Assembly: GCF_009867135.1 (NCBI RefSeq)
Contig: NZ_CP047226.1
Coordinates: 186,001-250,000 of the forward strand
Origin: Moraxella osloensis
GTDB lineage: Bacteria > Pseudomonadota > Gammaproteobacteria > Pseudomonadales > Moraxellaceae
DNA length: 64,000 nt
Direction of reading: 5' to 3'
Within the stretch, counting starts at the first letter, position 1. Every line of letters begins with the position of its first letter. The position numbers were made by a program, and so were the translations under genes. Below, piece by piece: positions 46,813 through 56,745 of the stretch. The notes under the pieces were generated by a model. It did no database searches. It saw nothing but the letters and a program-made list of their open reading frames with translations, and was not told the origin of the DNA.

Positions 46813-47004
46813 ATGAAATTAAAAACTCGCCGTGGTGCTGCCAAGCGTTTTAAAAAAACTGGTAACGGTATCAAACGCAAACAAGCATTCAAACGCCACA
46901 TTTTGACCAAAAAATCTCCTAAGCGTATCCGTCAATTACGTGGATGCAAATTGGTACACGTGTCTGATGAGAAACGTGTTTACCGTATGTGTCCTTACCT
47001 ATAA
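46813..47004 (+). CDS. rpmI: 50S ribosomal protein L35
   Basis: A 63-residue basic protein with the family sequence [21 protein letters not shown] and [21 protein letters not shown] precedes ATG. First gene of rpmI-rplT; no infC upstream. Confidence 0.97.
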   Translation: MKLKTRRGAAKRFKKTGNGIKRKQAFKRHILTKKSPKRIRQLRGCKLVHVSDEKRVYRMCPYL

Positions 47005-47052
47005 TTTATAGGTACTCAATCAACTGATATTACAAAACTTTAGGAGTAAATT

Positions 47053-47412
47053 ATGGCTCGTGTAAAACGTGGTGTACAGGCAAATCGCCGTCATAAAAAA
47101 GTATTGGCTCGTGCAAAAGGTTATTACGGTGCGCGTTCTCGTGTTTTCCGTGTTGCTGTACAAGCAGTTACCAAAGCAGGTCAATATGCGTATCGTGACC
47201 GTCGTAACAAAAAACGTTCATTCCGTCGTTTATGGATTGCACGTATCAACGCGGGTGCGCGCTTAAATGGCTTAAGCTACAGCCGTATGATTAACGGTCT
47301 GAAAAAAGCCAGCATCGAAATCGACCGCCGTGTATTAGCAGACATCGCTATGCATGACGCGCAAAGTTTTACGGCGTTGGCAGAAAAAGCAAAACAAGCA
47401 CTGGCTGCTTAA
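47053..47412 (+). CDS. rplT: 50S ribosomal protein L20
   Basis: A 119-residue ribosomal protein ([65 protein letters not shown]). Needed for early 50S assembly and, in E. coli, a repressor of its own operon. TAGGAGTAAATT precedes ATG. A strong terminator separates it from pheS. Confidence 0.98.
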   Translation: MARVKRGVQANRRHKKVLARAKGYYGARSRVFRVAVQAVTKAGQYAYRDRRNKKRSFRRLWIARINAGARLNGLSYSRMINGLKKASIEIDRRVLADIAMHDAQSFTALAEKAKQALAA

Positions 47413-47433
47413 TTTGTTTTAAAACGATTTTTC

Positions 47434-47467
47434 AAAAAGCCATTAAGTGCAAGCTTAATGGCTTTTT
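47434..47467 (+). terminator. rplT terminator
   Basis: AAAAAGCCATTAAG and CTTAATGGCTTTTT form a 14-bp stem with a 6-base loop, followed by T. Confidence 0.93.
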
Positions 47468-47484
47468 TTATCGCCATATTTTAG

Positions 47485-48597
<1,113 letters not shown>

Positions 48598-48606
48598 TTA
48601 TAATTA

Positions 48607-49017
48607 ATGATGCTAACTTTTGATGATATTCAAAATCAGATTTATCAATTTGGAAAAATTTTAAATATTCCAATAGAAAACTTAAAAATCTATAACGCTC
48701 AACAAATTGATGGGACACCCTTTATCTCAATCATCGGTGATGAATACCATTATATTTCGATGGAAAGAGGACAGATATTATCTGAAAATAGGGCTAAAGA
48801 TATTGATGAATTGTTGTATTGGATAATGAAAGATATTCTTTGGCAAGAAGCATCTGATTTTGAACTCAAAAATCGTAGACCAAATCAAGACTTCAGAAGG
48901 TTGTTTTTCGCCAAACAATTAGAATTGATGGGTAAAATAAACAGCCTTTGGGAGTTAAAAAGGCAGAATGAAATTATTAATATTCTATCAGTCGCACCTT
49001 ACAACGATGATATTTAA
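48607..49017 (+). CDS. Probable Imm63-family immunity protein
   Basis: A 136-residue protein lying between pheS and pheT, AT-rich and unlike its neighbours. Its middle and end (SMERGQILSENRAKDIDELLYWIMKDI, EASDFELKNRRPNQDFRRLFFAKQLELMGKI, WELKRQNEIINI) match what I remember of the Imm63 family, immunity proteins of polymorphic and contact-dependent toxins. No cognate toxin gene is present. It follows the pheS stop by 9 bases, so it probably rides on the pheS transcript. Starts at ATG 48607 or 48610 have no strong ribosome site. Confidence 0.7.
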   Translation: MMLTFDDIQNQIYQFGKILNIPIENLKIYNAQQIDGTPFISIIGDEYHYISMERGQILSENRAKDIDELLYWIMKDILWQEASDFELKNRRPNQDFRRLFFAKQLELMGKINSLWELKRQNEIINILSVAPYNDDI

Positions 49018-49050
49018 TAAATGATTTTGGCAAAGTTATTTAACACATAA

Positions 49051-49128
49051 GTCAATGACAAATTTAAAGGTGTAGAAAATGCACCCAATGAAATTATAGT
49101 TTTAAATTTTAGAGATATTCAAAGATGA
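49051..49128 (+). pseudogene. C-terminal remnant of an unknown gene before pheT
   Basis: A frame of about 25 codons reads VNDKFKGVENAPNEII then VLNFRDIQR and stops at 49126-49128, overlapping the pheT ATG. It is preceded by a stop and has no start of its own. The sequence looks protein-like rather than random; probably the end of a gene that came in with the immunity gene. Confidence 0.4.
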
Positions 49129-51539
49129 AAATTAGCGAAAACTGGTTACGCCAATGGGCAAACCCAAACTTAAGCGCTGAGCAAATTGGCGAACAACTGA
49201 CGATGGCAGGCTTAGAGCTTGATAGCTTGGATAAAGTCGCCAAAGACTTCAGTGGTGTGGTGGTCGGTGAAGTGATTGACGTCACCCAACACCCCGATGC
49301 TGATAAACTGCGCGTTGCCAAAGTGAATGTCGGTGAGCATAGCGAAGCACCCCTACAAATCGTTTGCGGTGCACCCAATGTGGCCGCTGGCGTGCGTGTA
49401 CCTGTGGCACTGGTGGGCGCCAAACTGCCACCTGCGCAAGGGGATGAACCCTTTAACATTAAAAAAGGCAAACTGCGCGGCGTAGAATCGCACGGTATGT
49501 TGTGTGGTGGTAGTGAGATTGACTGTGATGATGGTGTTGATGGCTTGCTAATTTTGCCACAAGATGCGCCCATTGGCATGGATATCCGAGCGTATCTTGG
49601 CTTAGACAATCATGTACTAGATATTTCAATTACCCCAAACCGGGGGGATTGTTTTAGTGTGCGCGGTATCGCCCGTGAGCTTGCAGTGCTCAATGATTTA
49701 ACATTTCAACTACCCTTTGACCACATCACCGCAGCTGTGACTGACAACGACAGCCAAGCGGTTAGCGTAGAGACCACCGACTGCCCACGTTATTATGCAC
49801 AATTGGTCAGTGGACTGACAGGCACGACGGCATCACCTGATTGGATGAAACAAGCCCTGAATGCCTCAGGCGTCAAGCCACGTAATTTACTGGTGGATGT
49901 TACCAATTATGTATTACTTGAGCTCGGTCAGCCGCTGCATGCGTTTGATGCCGACAAGTTGGTGGGCGCAATTATCGTGCGCCATGCCCAACAAGGCGAA
50001 ACCCTTGAGCTTTTAAATGAGCAAACCATTACCTTACAAGGTGATGAACTGGTGATTGCCGATGAACAAGGCGTCATTGCGTTAGCAGGAATCATGGGTG
50101 GACTTCGCACCGCAGTGACCGATAGCACGACCCGAGTGGTAATCGAAAGTGCATTTTTCAAACAGTTGGCGATTGCAGGTAAAGCGCGCCGTTTCGGCTT
50201 GCATACCGATGCGTCACAGCGTTTTGAGCGGGGGGTTGATTTTGAATTGCCAAAATTGGCACTCGACCGCGCGGTCAGTCTATTGGCGACATTTGGCAAT
50301 GGCTCAAGTGAGGTTAGGGTCGGTCAAATCACGTTGGTTGAAAACACCGCTGAACTGCCAAAACGTACGCCAGTGACGCTGCCGATTGTCAGTATCAATA
50401 AATTGTTAGGCGCGGATATCGCCACCGACAAAGCCATTGAGATTTTAAATAGTCTACAAATCAGCACCGAGTTACAAGGCGAAAATCTGGTTGCCACGCC
50501 GCCGAGCCATCGTTTTGATATCGCCTTACCTGAAGATTTGATTGAAGAAATCGCCCGTATTTATGGCTATAACAATATTGCCAACAAACTGCCGGCGTTT
50601 ACCAGTAACTTGTTTGATAATAAACGCCAAAATGATTTGCATAACTTAAAAATGAGCTTGGTCAATCAAGGTTATTTTGAAGCGGTGAGTTTTAGTTTTA
50701 GTGATGCCAAAGTCGAAGCGTTGTTTGATGGGGCGCATTTTGCTGCACCACTCGCGCTTGCCAATCCAATCTCAAGTGACTTAGCGGTCATGCGTCGTAC
50801 CCTGCTGTCTAGTTTATTGCCTTGTGTGCAATATAACTTAAACCGTCAACAAAACCGTGTGCGTCTGTTTGAGACGGGTCTGCGTTTTGATGGTAGTGAT
50901 ATCGCAAGCTTAAACCAAGTTGAGACTTTGGCGATAGTGGCAGTCGGCAGCACCCACCCAGAGCAGCACCATGATAGCCGTGTGATGGATTTTTACGACC
51001 TAAAAAATGACGTCGAATCGGTTTTTCCACGGTTTGCGCAGTCTGCTATCAGTTATCAACGTAGCCAGCAGCCGTTTTTACACCCCGGTCAAAGTGCCGA
51101 TGTGCACTACCAAGGCAAGGTGATTGGCTGGTTGGGTCAGTTGCACCCACAGATTGCCAAAGCCTTGGATTTGCCGACCACTTGGGTGGCGCAGCTGAAT
51201 TTACAGGCGGTGATTGACATGCACCAGCAGGCATTGACCATCATGACGCCAAGTAAATTCCCACAAGTACGCCGTGATATCGCTGTGGTGGTAGACCAGT
51301 CGATTGCTATGCAATCCATGCGAGATACTATCAAACAAGTCGGGGGCGAGCTATTAAAAGATGTGTGGTTGTTTGATGTATATGCCGGCAGTAATTTGCC
51401 TGAAAACCAACAATCGCTTGCTTTTGCACTGGTATGGCAAGACGTCGATGCCACGCTTTCTGACGAGCGTATCAATGCACAAATGGAAGCTGTCATCGCT
51501 GCGCTACATGAGCAGTATCACGCAACGCTACGTATGTAA
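49125..51539 (+). CDS. pheT: Phenylalanine-tRNA ligase beta subunit
   Basis: An 804-residue subunit: the tRNA-binding domain near the start (VVVGEVIDVTQHPDADKLRVAKVNVG), the B3/B4 editing domain (KPRNLLVDVTNYVLLELGQPLHAFD), B5 (RFDIALPEDLIEEIARIYGYNNI) and the C-terminal anticodon-binding FDX-ACB domain (KFPQVRRDIAVVVDQSI, FALVWQDVDATLSDERIN). Length matches E. coli (795). It is displaced from pheS by about 530 bases of foreign DNA. Confidence 0.97.
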   Translation: MKISENWLRQWANPNLSAEQIGEQLTMAGLELDSLDKVAKDFSGVVVGEVIDVTQHPDADKLRVAKVNVGEHSEAPLQIVCGAPNVAAGVRVPVALVGAKLPPAQGDEPFNIKKGKLRGVESHGMLCGGSEIDCDDGVDGLLILPQDAPIGMDIRAYLGLDNHVLDISITPNRGDCFSVRGIARELAVLNDLTFQLPFDHITAAVTDNDSQAVSVETTDCPRYYAQLVSGLTGTTASPDWMKQALNASGVKPRNLLVDVTNYVLLELGQPLHAFDADKLVGAIIVRHAQQGETLELLNEQTITLQGDELVIADEQGVIALAGIMGGLRTAVTDSTTRVVIESAFFKQLAIAGKARRFGLHTDASQRFERGVDFELPKLALDRAVSLLATFGNGSSEVRVGQITLVENTAELPKRTPVTLPIVSINKLLGADIATDKAIEILNSLQISTELQGENLVATPPSHRFDIALPEDLIEEIARIYGYNNIANKLPAFTSNLFDNKRQNDLHNLKMSLVNQGYFEAVSFSFSDAKVEALFDGAHFAAPLALANPISSDLAVMRRTLLSSLLPCVQYNLNRQQNRVRLFETGLRFDGSDIASLNQVETLAIVAVGSTHPEQHHDSRVMDFYDLKNDVESVFPRFAQSAISYQRSQQPFLHPGQSADVHYQGKVIGWLGQLHPQIAKALDLPTTWVAQLNLQAVIDMHQQALTIMTPSKFPQVRRDIAVVVDQSIAMQSMRDTIKQVGGELLKDVWLFDVYAGSNLPENQQSLAFALVWQDVDATLSDERINAQMEAVIAALHEQYHATLRM

Positions 51540-51656
51540 TCTTGGACTAGCAAATTATGCCAGTCGATACAATGTTTTTCTTTGATTTTAAAGTAAAAAT
51601 AACTATCGACTGTATTTGCTAGAATCGCTAGAATAGGAACATTTAGTAGGGTGGGT

Positions 51657-51980
51657 ATGATAATGAATATGCAAGTTGAAGGCAAAACCTTAACCAAATT
51701 AGAAATGATCAATCATTTGATGGAAAATTTGGGCATGACGCGTCAAGACAGCCGCGCATTTGTGGAGAATTTTTTTTCAGAGTTGTCAGAAACGTTGACC
51801 AAAGGTCACCAAGTCAAGTTATCGGGTTTTGGTAACTTTGAGATTAAGGATAAAAGCCAACGTCCAGGTCGCAACCCAAAGACTGGCGAGATGGTTCATG
51901 TCACAGCGCGCCGCGTTGTTACCTTTAAAGCGGGGCAAAAAATGCGTCGCAGTATTGAAGATAAACTGTTTACAGAGTAA
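51657..51980 (+). CDS. ihfA: Integration host factor alpha subunit
   Basis: A 107-residue DNA-bending protein (LTKLEMINHLMENLGMTRQDSRAFVENFF, VKLSGFGNFEIKDKSQRPGRNPKTGE, ARRVVTFKAGQKMRRSIE). With IHF-beta it bends DNA at specific sites. I choose ATG 51657 with TAGGG upstream; ATGs at 51663 and 51669 are alternatives. It lies just after pheT, as in E. coli, and ends at a terminator. Confidence 0.96.
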   Translation: MIMNMQVEGKTLTKLEMINHLMENLGMTRQDSRAFVENFFSELSETLTKGHQVKLSGFGNFEIKDKSQRPGRNPKTGEMVHVTARRVVTFKAGQKMRRSIEDKLFTE

Positions 51981-52070
51981 ACAGTTTCATTAGTTTTGGT
52001 TAATTTAGGCGTTTTAAAATCAGTTGCTGCATTTTGACCATAAAACATTCTAGCCATAAAATTTGACCAT

Positions 52071-52099
52071 AAAAAAAGAAGCTTAATGCTTCTTTTTTT
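52071..52099. terminator. Bidirectional terminator between ihfA and metQ
   Basis: AAAAAAAGAAGC and GCTTCTTTTTTT form a perfect stem with a 5-base loop and T-runs both ways. Confidence 0.93.
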
Positions 52100-52115
52100 T
52101 ATGCCAATTATGCCA

Positions 52116-53096
52116 TTATTTGGCAGCAGAGGCGGTGGCACTGGCAGCTGCTGGTGTCGCAGGGTTTTCACCCCAGATAGCAGGGTATTTATAACCTGGA
52201 AAAGTTTTGTGGGCGTATTGTTTAAATTCTTCTGAATTATACGCATTGGTCACGTCTTTTACCCATTGTGTGTCTTTGTCTTTGGTGCGAATCGCTGACC
52301 AGTTGACATACGCATAGCTGGGTTCTTGAAACAGCGCTTCAGTCAATTTGATACCTGAGCTGGTCGCATAGTTACCATTGATGACTGCAAAGTCAACGTC
52401 AGAGCGCGCACGTGGTAATTGTGCGGCTTCTAGCTCTACTAGTTTGATATTTTTTGGGTTTTCTGCGATATCATTTTTTGATGCGGTCAGTGGGTTGATA
52501 TTGGCTTTAAGTTTTACCCAGCCCAGTTCGTTGAGCATCACCAGCGCGCGTGCAAAGTTGCTTGGATCGTTCGGTGCAGCCACGGTGGTACCGTCTTTGA
52601 CTTGTTTTAGGTCATTTAATTTACCTGGATAGATGCCAAGCGGTGCGGTAGGTACTTGGAATGCTTCAACGATATCTAGGTTGTTGTCTTTTTTGAAGGT
52701 GTCAAGATAAGGTTTGTGTTGGAACACGTTGATATCAATATCACCATCGGCTAAGGCTTTATTTGGGCGCACATAGTCAGAGAATTCAACCAATCTGACT
52801 TTATAGCCTTGTTTTTCTAACTGCGGTTTGACAGAGTTTTTGACCATGTCACCAAAGTCGCCCACAGTAGTACCAATCACAATTTCAGATTTGTTCGGGT
52901 CGATACCTTTGCTTGCCGCTGCTGTGGTCGTGGTTGAGCTTGCGGTGGTCGTGGTTGTAGTTTTGGTGGTGGTGCTGGCTTGTGCTGTGGTTTCGGTTTT
53001 GCTTTCAGGTTTGCTACAACCGACTAGGGCAATCCCTGCCACCCCTACAGTTGCTAATAGCTGCGCGATATGGCTTGATAAATGCGTTAATTTCAT
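52116..53096 (-). CDS. metQ: Methionine ABC transporter substrate-binding lipoprotein MetQ
   Basis: A 326-residue NlpA-family lipoprotein. Signal peptide with lipobox ALVGC (cysteine at about 27), then a Thr/Ala linker (TTTKTTTTTTASSTTTT), then the binding domain (SEIVIGTTVGDFGDMVKNSVKPQLEKQGYKVRLVEFSDYVRPN, FQHKPYLDTFKKDNNLDI, SAIRTKDKDTQWVKDV). The linker makes it longer than E. coli MetQ (271). An excellent GGAGGAAGGT precedes ATG 53096. Last gene of metNIQ. Confidence 0.94.
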   Translation of the reverse strand: MKLTHLSSHIAQLLATVGVAGIALVGCSKPESKTETTAQASTTTKTTTTTTASSTTTTAAASKGIDPNKSEIVIGTTVGDFGDMVKNSVKPQLEKQGYKVRLVEFSDYVRPNKALADGDIDINVFQHKPYLDTFKKDNNLDIVEAFQVPTAPLGIYPGKLNDLKQVKDGTTVAAPNDPSNFARALVMLNELGWVKLKANINPLTASKNDIAENPKNIKLVELEAAQLPRARSDVDFAVINGNYATSSGIKLTEALFQEPSYAYVNWSAIRTKDKDTQWVKDVTNAYNSEEFKQYAHKTFPGYKYPAIWGENPATPAAASATASAAK

Positions 53097-53258
53097 ACCT
53101 TCCTCCAAAAATGAAAAAATAAACGGACAAAACAATCAGCTTACCTTAACATACTCATAAAAAAAATGTTATTGAGAGTTAACCTATGGATATGAAATTT
53201 TTTCATAATTCCTAGAAAAACCATCAATAACAATTTTTTAAACCGCCATCAGCTAAAA

Positions 53259-53948
53259 TTAACGTTTATCCAGACGGTGCGCCAAAATATTACCAACCGA
53301 TTGGATGATAATCACCATCACCACCAATAAAATCACCATAAAAATCATCACGTCATTTTGATAGCGGTTATAACCATAACGAATCGCCAAATCACCAAGA
53401 CCGCCACCCCCAATCATACCTGCTGCCGCACTATAAGAGAGTAAACTAATCATCAAGGTAGTAATACTCAAAATCAAACTTGAGCGTGACTCGACCAATA
53501 ACACACTGCGAATAATCGTCCCTGTGCTTGCACCCATTGATAACGCCGCTTCGATGATACCTTTTGGCACATCACGCAGATTTTGCTCAACGAGCCTAGC
53601 AAAGTAGAAGATACCGGCGACACTCAAAGCAAGCGATGCCGCGATTGGACCAATGGTGGTACCGACAATGAGGCGAGTGACAGGAATAATCACAATCATC
53701 AAAATCACAAACGGAAAAGCACGCATGATATTGGTAAAGTTGCTAAGTACTGCATACAGCGATTTGTTGTCGGCGAGCTGATTTTTACTGGTCAAAAATA
53801 GCGCGACGCCAAGCAATGTACCAAAGATGACTGACGCAACCGTTGAGATACCCACCATAATCAGTGTTTCCCAAAACGCTTGCCAAATTTCTGCCTTCAT
53901 CCCCAAAAGATTATCAACCGCGCTTTGCCAAGTTAATGTATTTGCCAT
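53259..53948 (-). CDS. metI: Methionine ABC transporter permease MetI
   Basis: A 229-residue inner-membrane permease with about five helices and the coupling-helix signature ALSMGASTGTIIRSVLLVESRSSL. The segment MRAFPFVILMIVIIPVTRLIVG is typical of MetI. I choose ATG 53948 (MANTLTWQ). It lies between metN and metQ, with a 162-base gap before metQ. Confidence 0.94.
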   Translation of the reverse strand: MANTLTWQSAVDNLLGMKAEIWQAFWETLIMVGISTVASVIFGTLLGVALFLTSKNQLADNKSLYAVLSNFTNIMRAFPFVILMIVIIPVTRLIVGTTIGPIAASLALSVAGIFYFARLVEQNLRDVPKGIIEAALSMGASTGTIIRSVLLVESRSSLILSITTLMISLLSYSAAAGMIGGGGLGDLAIRYGYNRYQNDVMIFMVILLVVMVIIIQSVGNILAHRLDKR

Positions 53949-54015
53949 GAAATTACCCAACGATTCAATTTAGAACTTAAAAGATTATCCAGTCATCAAC
54001 GATGTTTGTGCGCCG

Positions 54016-54753
54016 TTAATCATCACTAATCAGCAGTTGCCCAATCGGCGTGGTGGCATGAATTTGCCCCGAATGTACGTCAGCGACTTCCAGCAATCTG
54101 CCCTTATCAAGCAGGGCAACGCGGTTACACAGCTTGCGAATCACGGACATTTCATGGGTCACAATCACGATAGTGACGTTGAACTTGTCATTAATATCCT
54201 TGAGACAGGCTAACACCGATTTGGTGGTAGCAGGGTCGAGCGCAGAGGTGGGCTCATCGGCAAGCATTACATGAGGCTTGGGTGCTAACGCGCGTGCGAT
54301 ACCTGCCCGCTGTTTTTGACCACCAGAGAGCTGGGCGGGATAGTGGTTGGCGCGATTGACCAAATCAACAATTTCAAGACATTCCATCACCCGCGGCATG
54401 ATGGTCGCTCTTTCCCAACCGGCAATTTCTAGGGCAAAGGCAATGTTTTGTGCCACCGTGCGATTTGCCATCAGATTAAACTGCTGAAAAATCATCCCGA
54501 TATTTTGACGGGCATGGCGCAAATCGTGGGTGGATAGCGAGGTCAGCTCCTTGCTATCAATGGTGACCGTGCCGCTATCTGGGCGTTCAAGTAAATTAAT
54601 CAAGCGTAGCAAGGTGGATTTGCCTGCGCCAGAATAACCCATCAAGCCAAAAATCTCGCCTTGTTGGATTGTGAGCGATGTCGGTTCTACCGCAGTAAAC
54701 CAGTTGCCATCTTGGGTTTGGAAGCGTTTGGTAACGTTATCAATGGTAATCAT
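54016..54753 (-). CDS. metN: Methionine ABC transporter ATPase MetN, short form
   Basis: A 245-residue ABC ATPase. Walker A GYSGAGKSTLLRLIN, Q-loop IFQQFNLM, signature LSGGQKQRAGIARAL, Walker B HVMLADEPTSALDP and H-loop IVIVTHEMSV are all present. E. coli MetN (343) has a C-terminal NIL/ACT-like domain that binds methionine and inhibits transport; that domain is missing here. The gene ends cleanly with no remnant visible before metI. Confidence 0.92.
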   Translation of the reverse strand: MITIDNVTKRFQTQDGNWFTAVEPTSLTIQQGEIFGLMGYSGAGKSTLLRLINLLERPDSGTVTIDSKELTSLSTHDLRHARQNIGMIFQQFNLMANRTVAQNIAFALEIAGWERATIMPRVMECLEIVDLVNRANHYPAQLSGGQKQRAGIARALAPKPHVMLADEPTSALDPATTKSVLACLKDINDKFNVTIVIVTHEMSVIRKLCNRVALLDKGRLLEVADVHSGQIHATTPIGQLLISDD

Positions 54754-54922
54754 GATAATAAAAAATTTTGCAGTGGCTAAAAGAGGGTAATTTTAGCACA
54801 GCTAGTCGTCAGCGTTTAGTCGCTTTAACGAATAAATAAATGCCGAATGGTGGGTTTATATGAATAATAGAGTAGAAAACCGAAAAAAATTGTGACAAAA
54901 CTATAGGCAGAGTTAAAAGCGA

Positions 54923-56614
54923 TTACGATTGGGTGATAGGTAATGTGACCAAAAAGCGGGTATGACCATGCAATGTGTCGGTGATAATACTACCGCCATG
55001 GGCTTTGACAATCTGCGCGACCAAAGATAGCCCGAGCCCTGAACCTTTTTTCTCTTGTTGGAGGCGTACAAATGGACTGAAAATATCGGTGCGTTTGTCT
55101 TCAGGAATGCCTGTACCTTGGTCGATAACCGCAATACACACCTGATGAAATTCTGGCAGGTGCGCAATGTCAGATTTTTTACGTGAAAAAATAGACGGTT
55201 TATTTTTTGATTTATTAGCCAGTTTGCTCGAAATTGCCTCGCTATCTGCTGTGTCCGTTGCTGTGTTTGTTGATGGGGGTATAGTGGTCGATGACATTTC
55301 AGTGTCAAGGGTGATGTCATCGCCGTTTGTAGGGTCATTGGTAGTATCTTTTATGGGGGCGGGCAAAGCCACTTTATCTTTTTGAACATCGTTATGTTTT
55401 TCTGCATGGGTATCTTTTGTATGCTCTTGGATGGTAGGTAGGGCATCAATTGCCAGTTGGTTACCCGCATCATCAATGGCATACAGCTGTACGCTCACAG
55501 GTGGGACGCCATGGAGATGGGCATTGTCGAGCAAATTACGCACGAGGTGAGTGAGAAGTTTGGCTTGCCCTTGGATGATAACGTGACCACCCGCAAAGCT
55601 AGCTTGTGGGTAGTGCTGAATCTCGTTTTTAATTAACTCATATAAATCGACGTTTTCTACTTTTTCTATCGCATGACCGGCATCCATACGACTGACGAGC
55701 AAAATACTTTCCACCAAATCATTAAGACCCGTTAAATCACGGTTGATGGCATCGGCACGCTTTTGCACTTTATCTTGTATCGTTTTGTCAAACTGACTTG
55801 CCAGCATCGTCATCATTTCAACTTGCAGGCGAATACGGGTAATCGGTGTGCGAATCTCATGTGAGGCATGCGCTAACAGCAATTTATTGGCATTCATCAA
55901 GGTTTCGATACGTTCGGCGGTTTGGTTAAAACCGCGCGCCAAAATGGTAATTTCATCGTTGCCCGCAGGCGTGACACGGGCAGAGAAATCGCCATCACCC
56001 AATTGGGTGATTTGCCGACTCAGCTGATTAATACGCCATGTCATGGTACGCGCAATCATCCATAGCATGCCCGACATGATGAGCAGCAGTAGCAAAGTAC
56101 CTGTCAATAAATTAATCGCGGGCGAAATCGCAGGGCGGCTACTGAGTTTTGATTGGTATAACAGCACATAACCAGATTGGCTATTGACTCGAATTTCGGT
56201 CGGATGTTTTGGATCATCTCTAGGAAACAAGGATAAAAAAAATGGCGGGTTTGGCGGTAAGGTGGCAGGCAGCCCACGCATGATCATAATCGCTTCGCCA
56301 CTTTTGCCATCGTATAGACCAAATTTGGCGTTTAATGAATCGCTATAGATATTAAAACTACGACGTACTAGGGCAAGTAGATAGCGGGTTTCGAGGTTTT
56401 TTTGTTGGTCTTGAGCGGTACGCAGCTCAACTAGTAACGGGTCTAGCTGCTGGGTGACTTGGCTGGCAATGACTTGGTGGCGAGTATTGGCAGAGGTATC
56501 GTGTACCAAATGGCTTAAAATCACCATTGCCCCTGCAAAAATGACCAATGCCAGCATAACACTGGCAAATAACTTGCTAAATACACTGTTAAATTTTATG
56601 CCGCTAAGTCGCAC
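54923..56614 (-). CDS. Sensor histidine kinase with large insertion in the ATPase domain
   Basis: A 563-residue membrane kinase. One helix near 16-36, a periplasmic domain to about 165, a second helix near 168-188, a HAMP domain (RINQLSRQITQLGDGDFSARV), dimerisation box AHASHEIRTPITRIR with phospho-acceptor His252, N-box HLVRNLLDNAHLHG (356-369), then G1 DQGTGIPE (498-505) and G2 GSGLGLSL (524-531). Between N- and G1-boxes about 105 residues of Asp/Thr/Lys-rich low-complexity sequence are inserted. Start appears to be GTG. It is paired with the response regulator upstream. Resembles the RstB/BaeS/AdeS type. Confidence 0.9.
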   Translation of the reverse strand: MRLSGIKFNSVFSKLFASVMLALVIFAGAMVILSHLVHDTSANTRHQVIASQVTQQLDPLLVELRTAQDQQKNLETRYLLALVRRSFNIYSDSLNAKFGLYDGKSGEAIMIMRGLPATLPPNPPFFLSLFPRDDPKHPTEIRVNSQSGYVLLYQSKLSSRPAISPAINLLTGTLLLLLIMSGMLWMIARTMTWRINQLSRQITQLGDGDFSARVTPAGNDEITILARGFNQTAERIETLMNANKLLLAHASHEIRTPITRIRLQVEMMTMLASQFDKTIQDKVQKRADAINRDLTGLNDLVESILLVSRMDAGHAIEKVENVDLYELIKNEIQHYPQASFAGGHVIIQGQAKLLTHLVRNLLDNAHLHGVPPVSVQLYAIDDAGNQLAIDALPTIQEHTKDTHAEKHNDVQKDKVALPAPIKDTTNDPTNGDDITLDTEMSSTTIPPSTNTATDTADSEAISSKLANKSKNKPSIFSRKKSDIAHLPEFHQVCIAVIDQGTGIPEDKRTDIFSPFVRLQQEKKGSGLGLSLVAQIVKAHGGSIITDTLHGHTRFLVTLPITQS

Positions 56615-56745
56615 ACAGAATCCAGAAATCGTGGGTCATCACAGGTTATTATAATAGCTTTGCTAGCATAAATAACCAAGGATGATGACCTTTTGCGTGT
56701 TAAATTTGTCAAGCAATCCTAAATTTGTCAAGCTATCTCACACTC

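Noticed and set aside
46659-46910. 83-codon frame opposite rpmI
   Set aside because: It runs antisense across the rpmI leader and gene, has no family resemblance, and rpmI is certain.
54913-55338. 141-codon frame inside the histidine kinase
   Set aside because: It overlaps the low-complexity insertion and ATPase end in another frame; no start site or known sequence.
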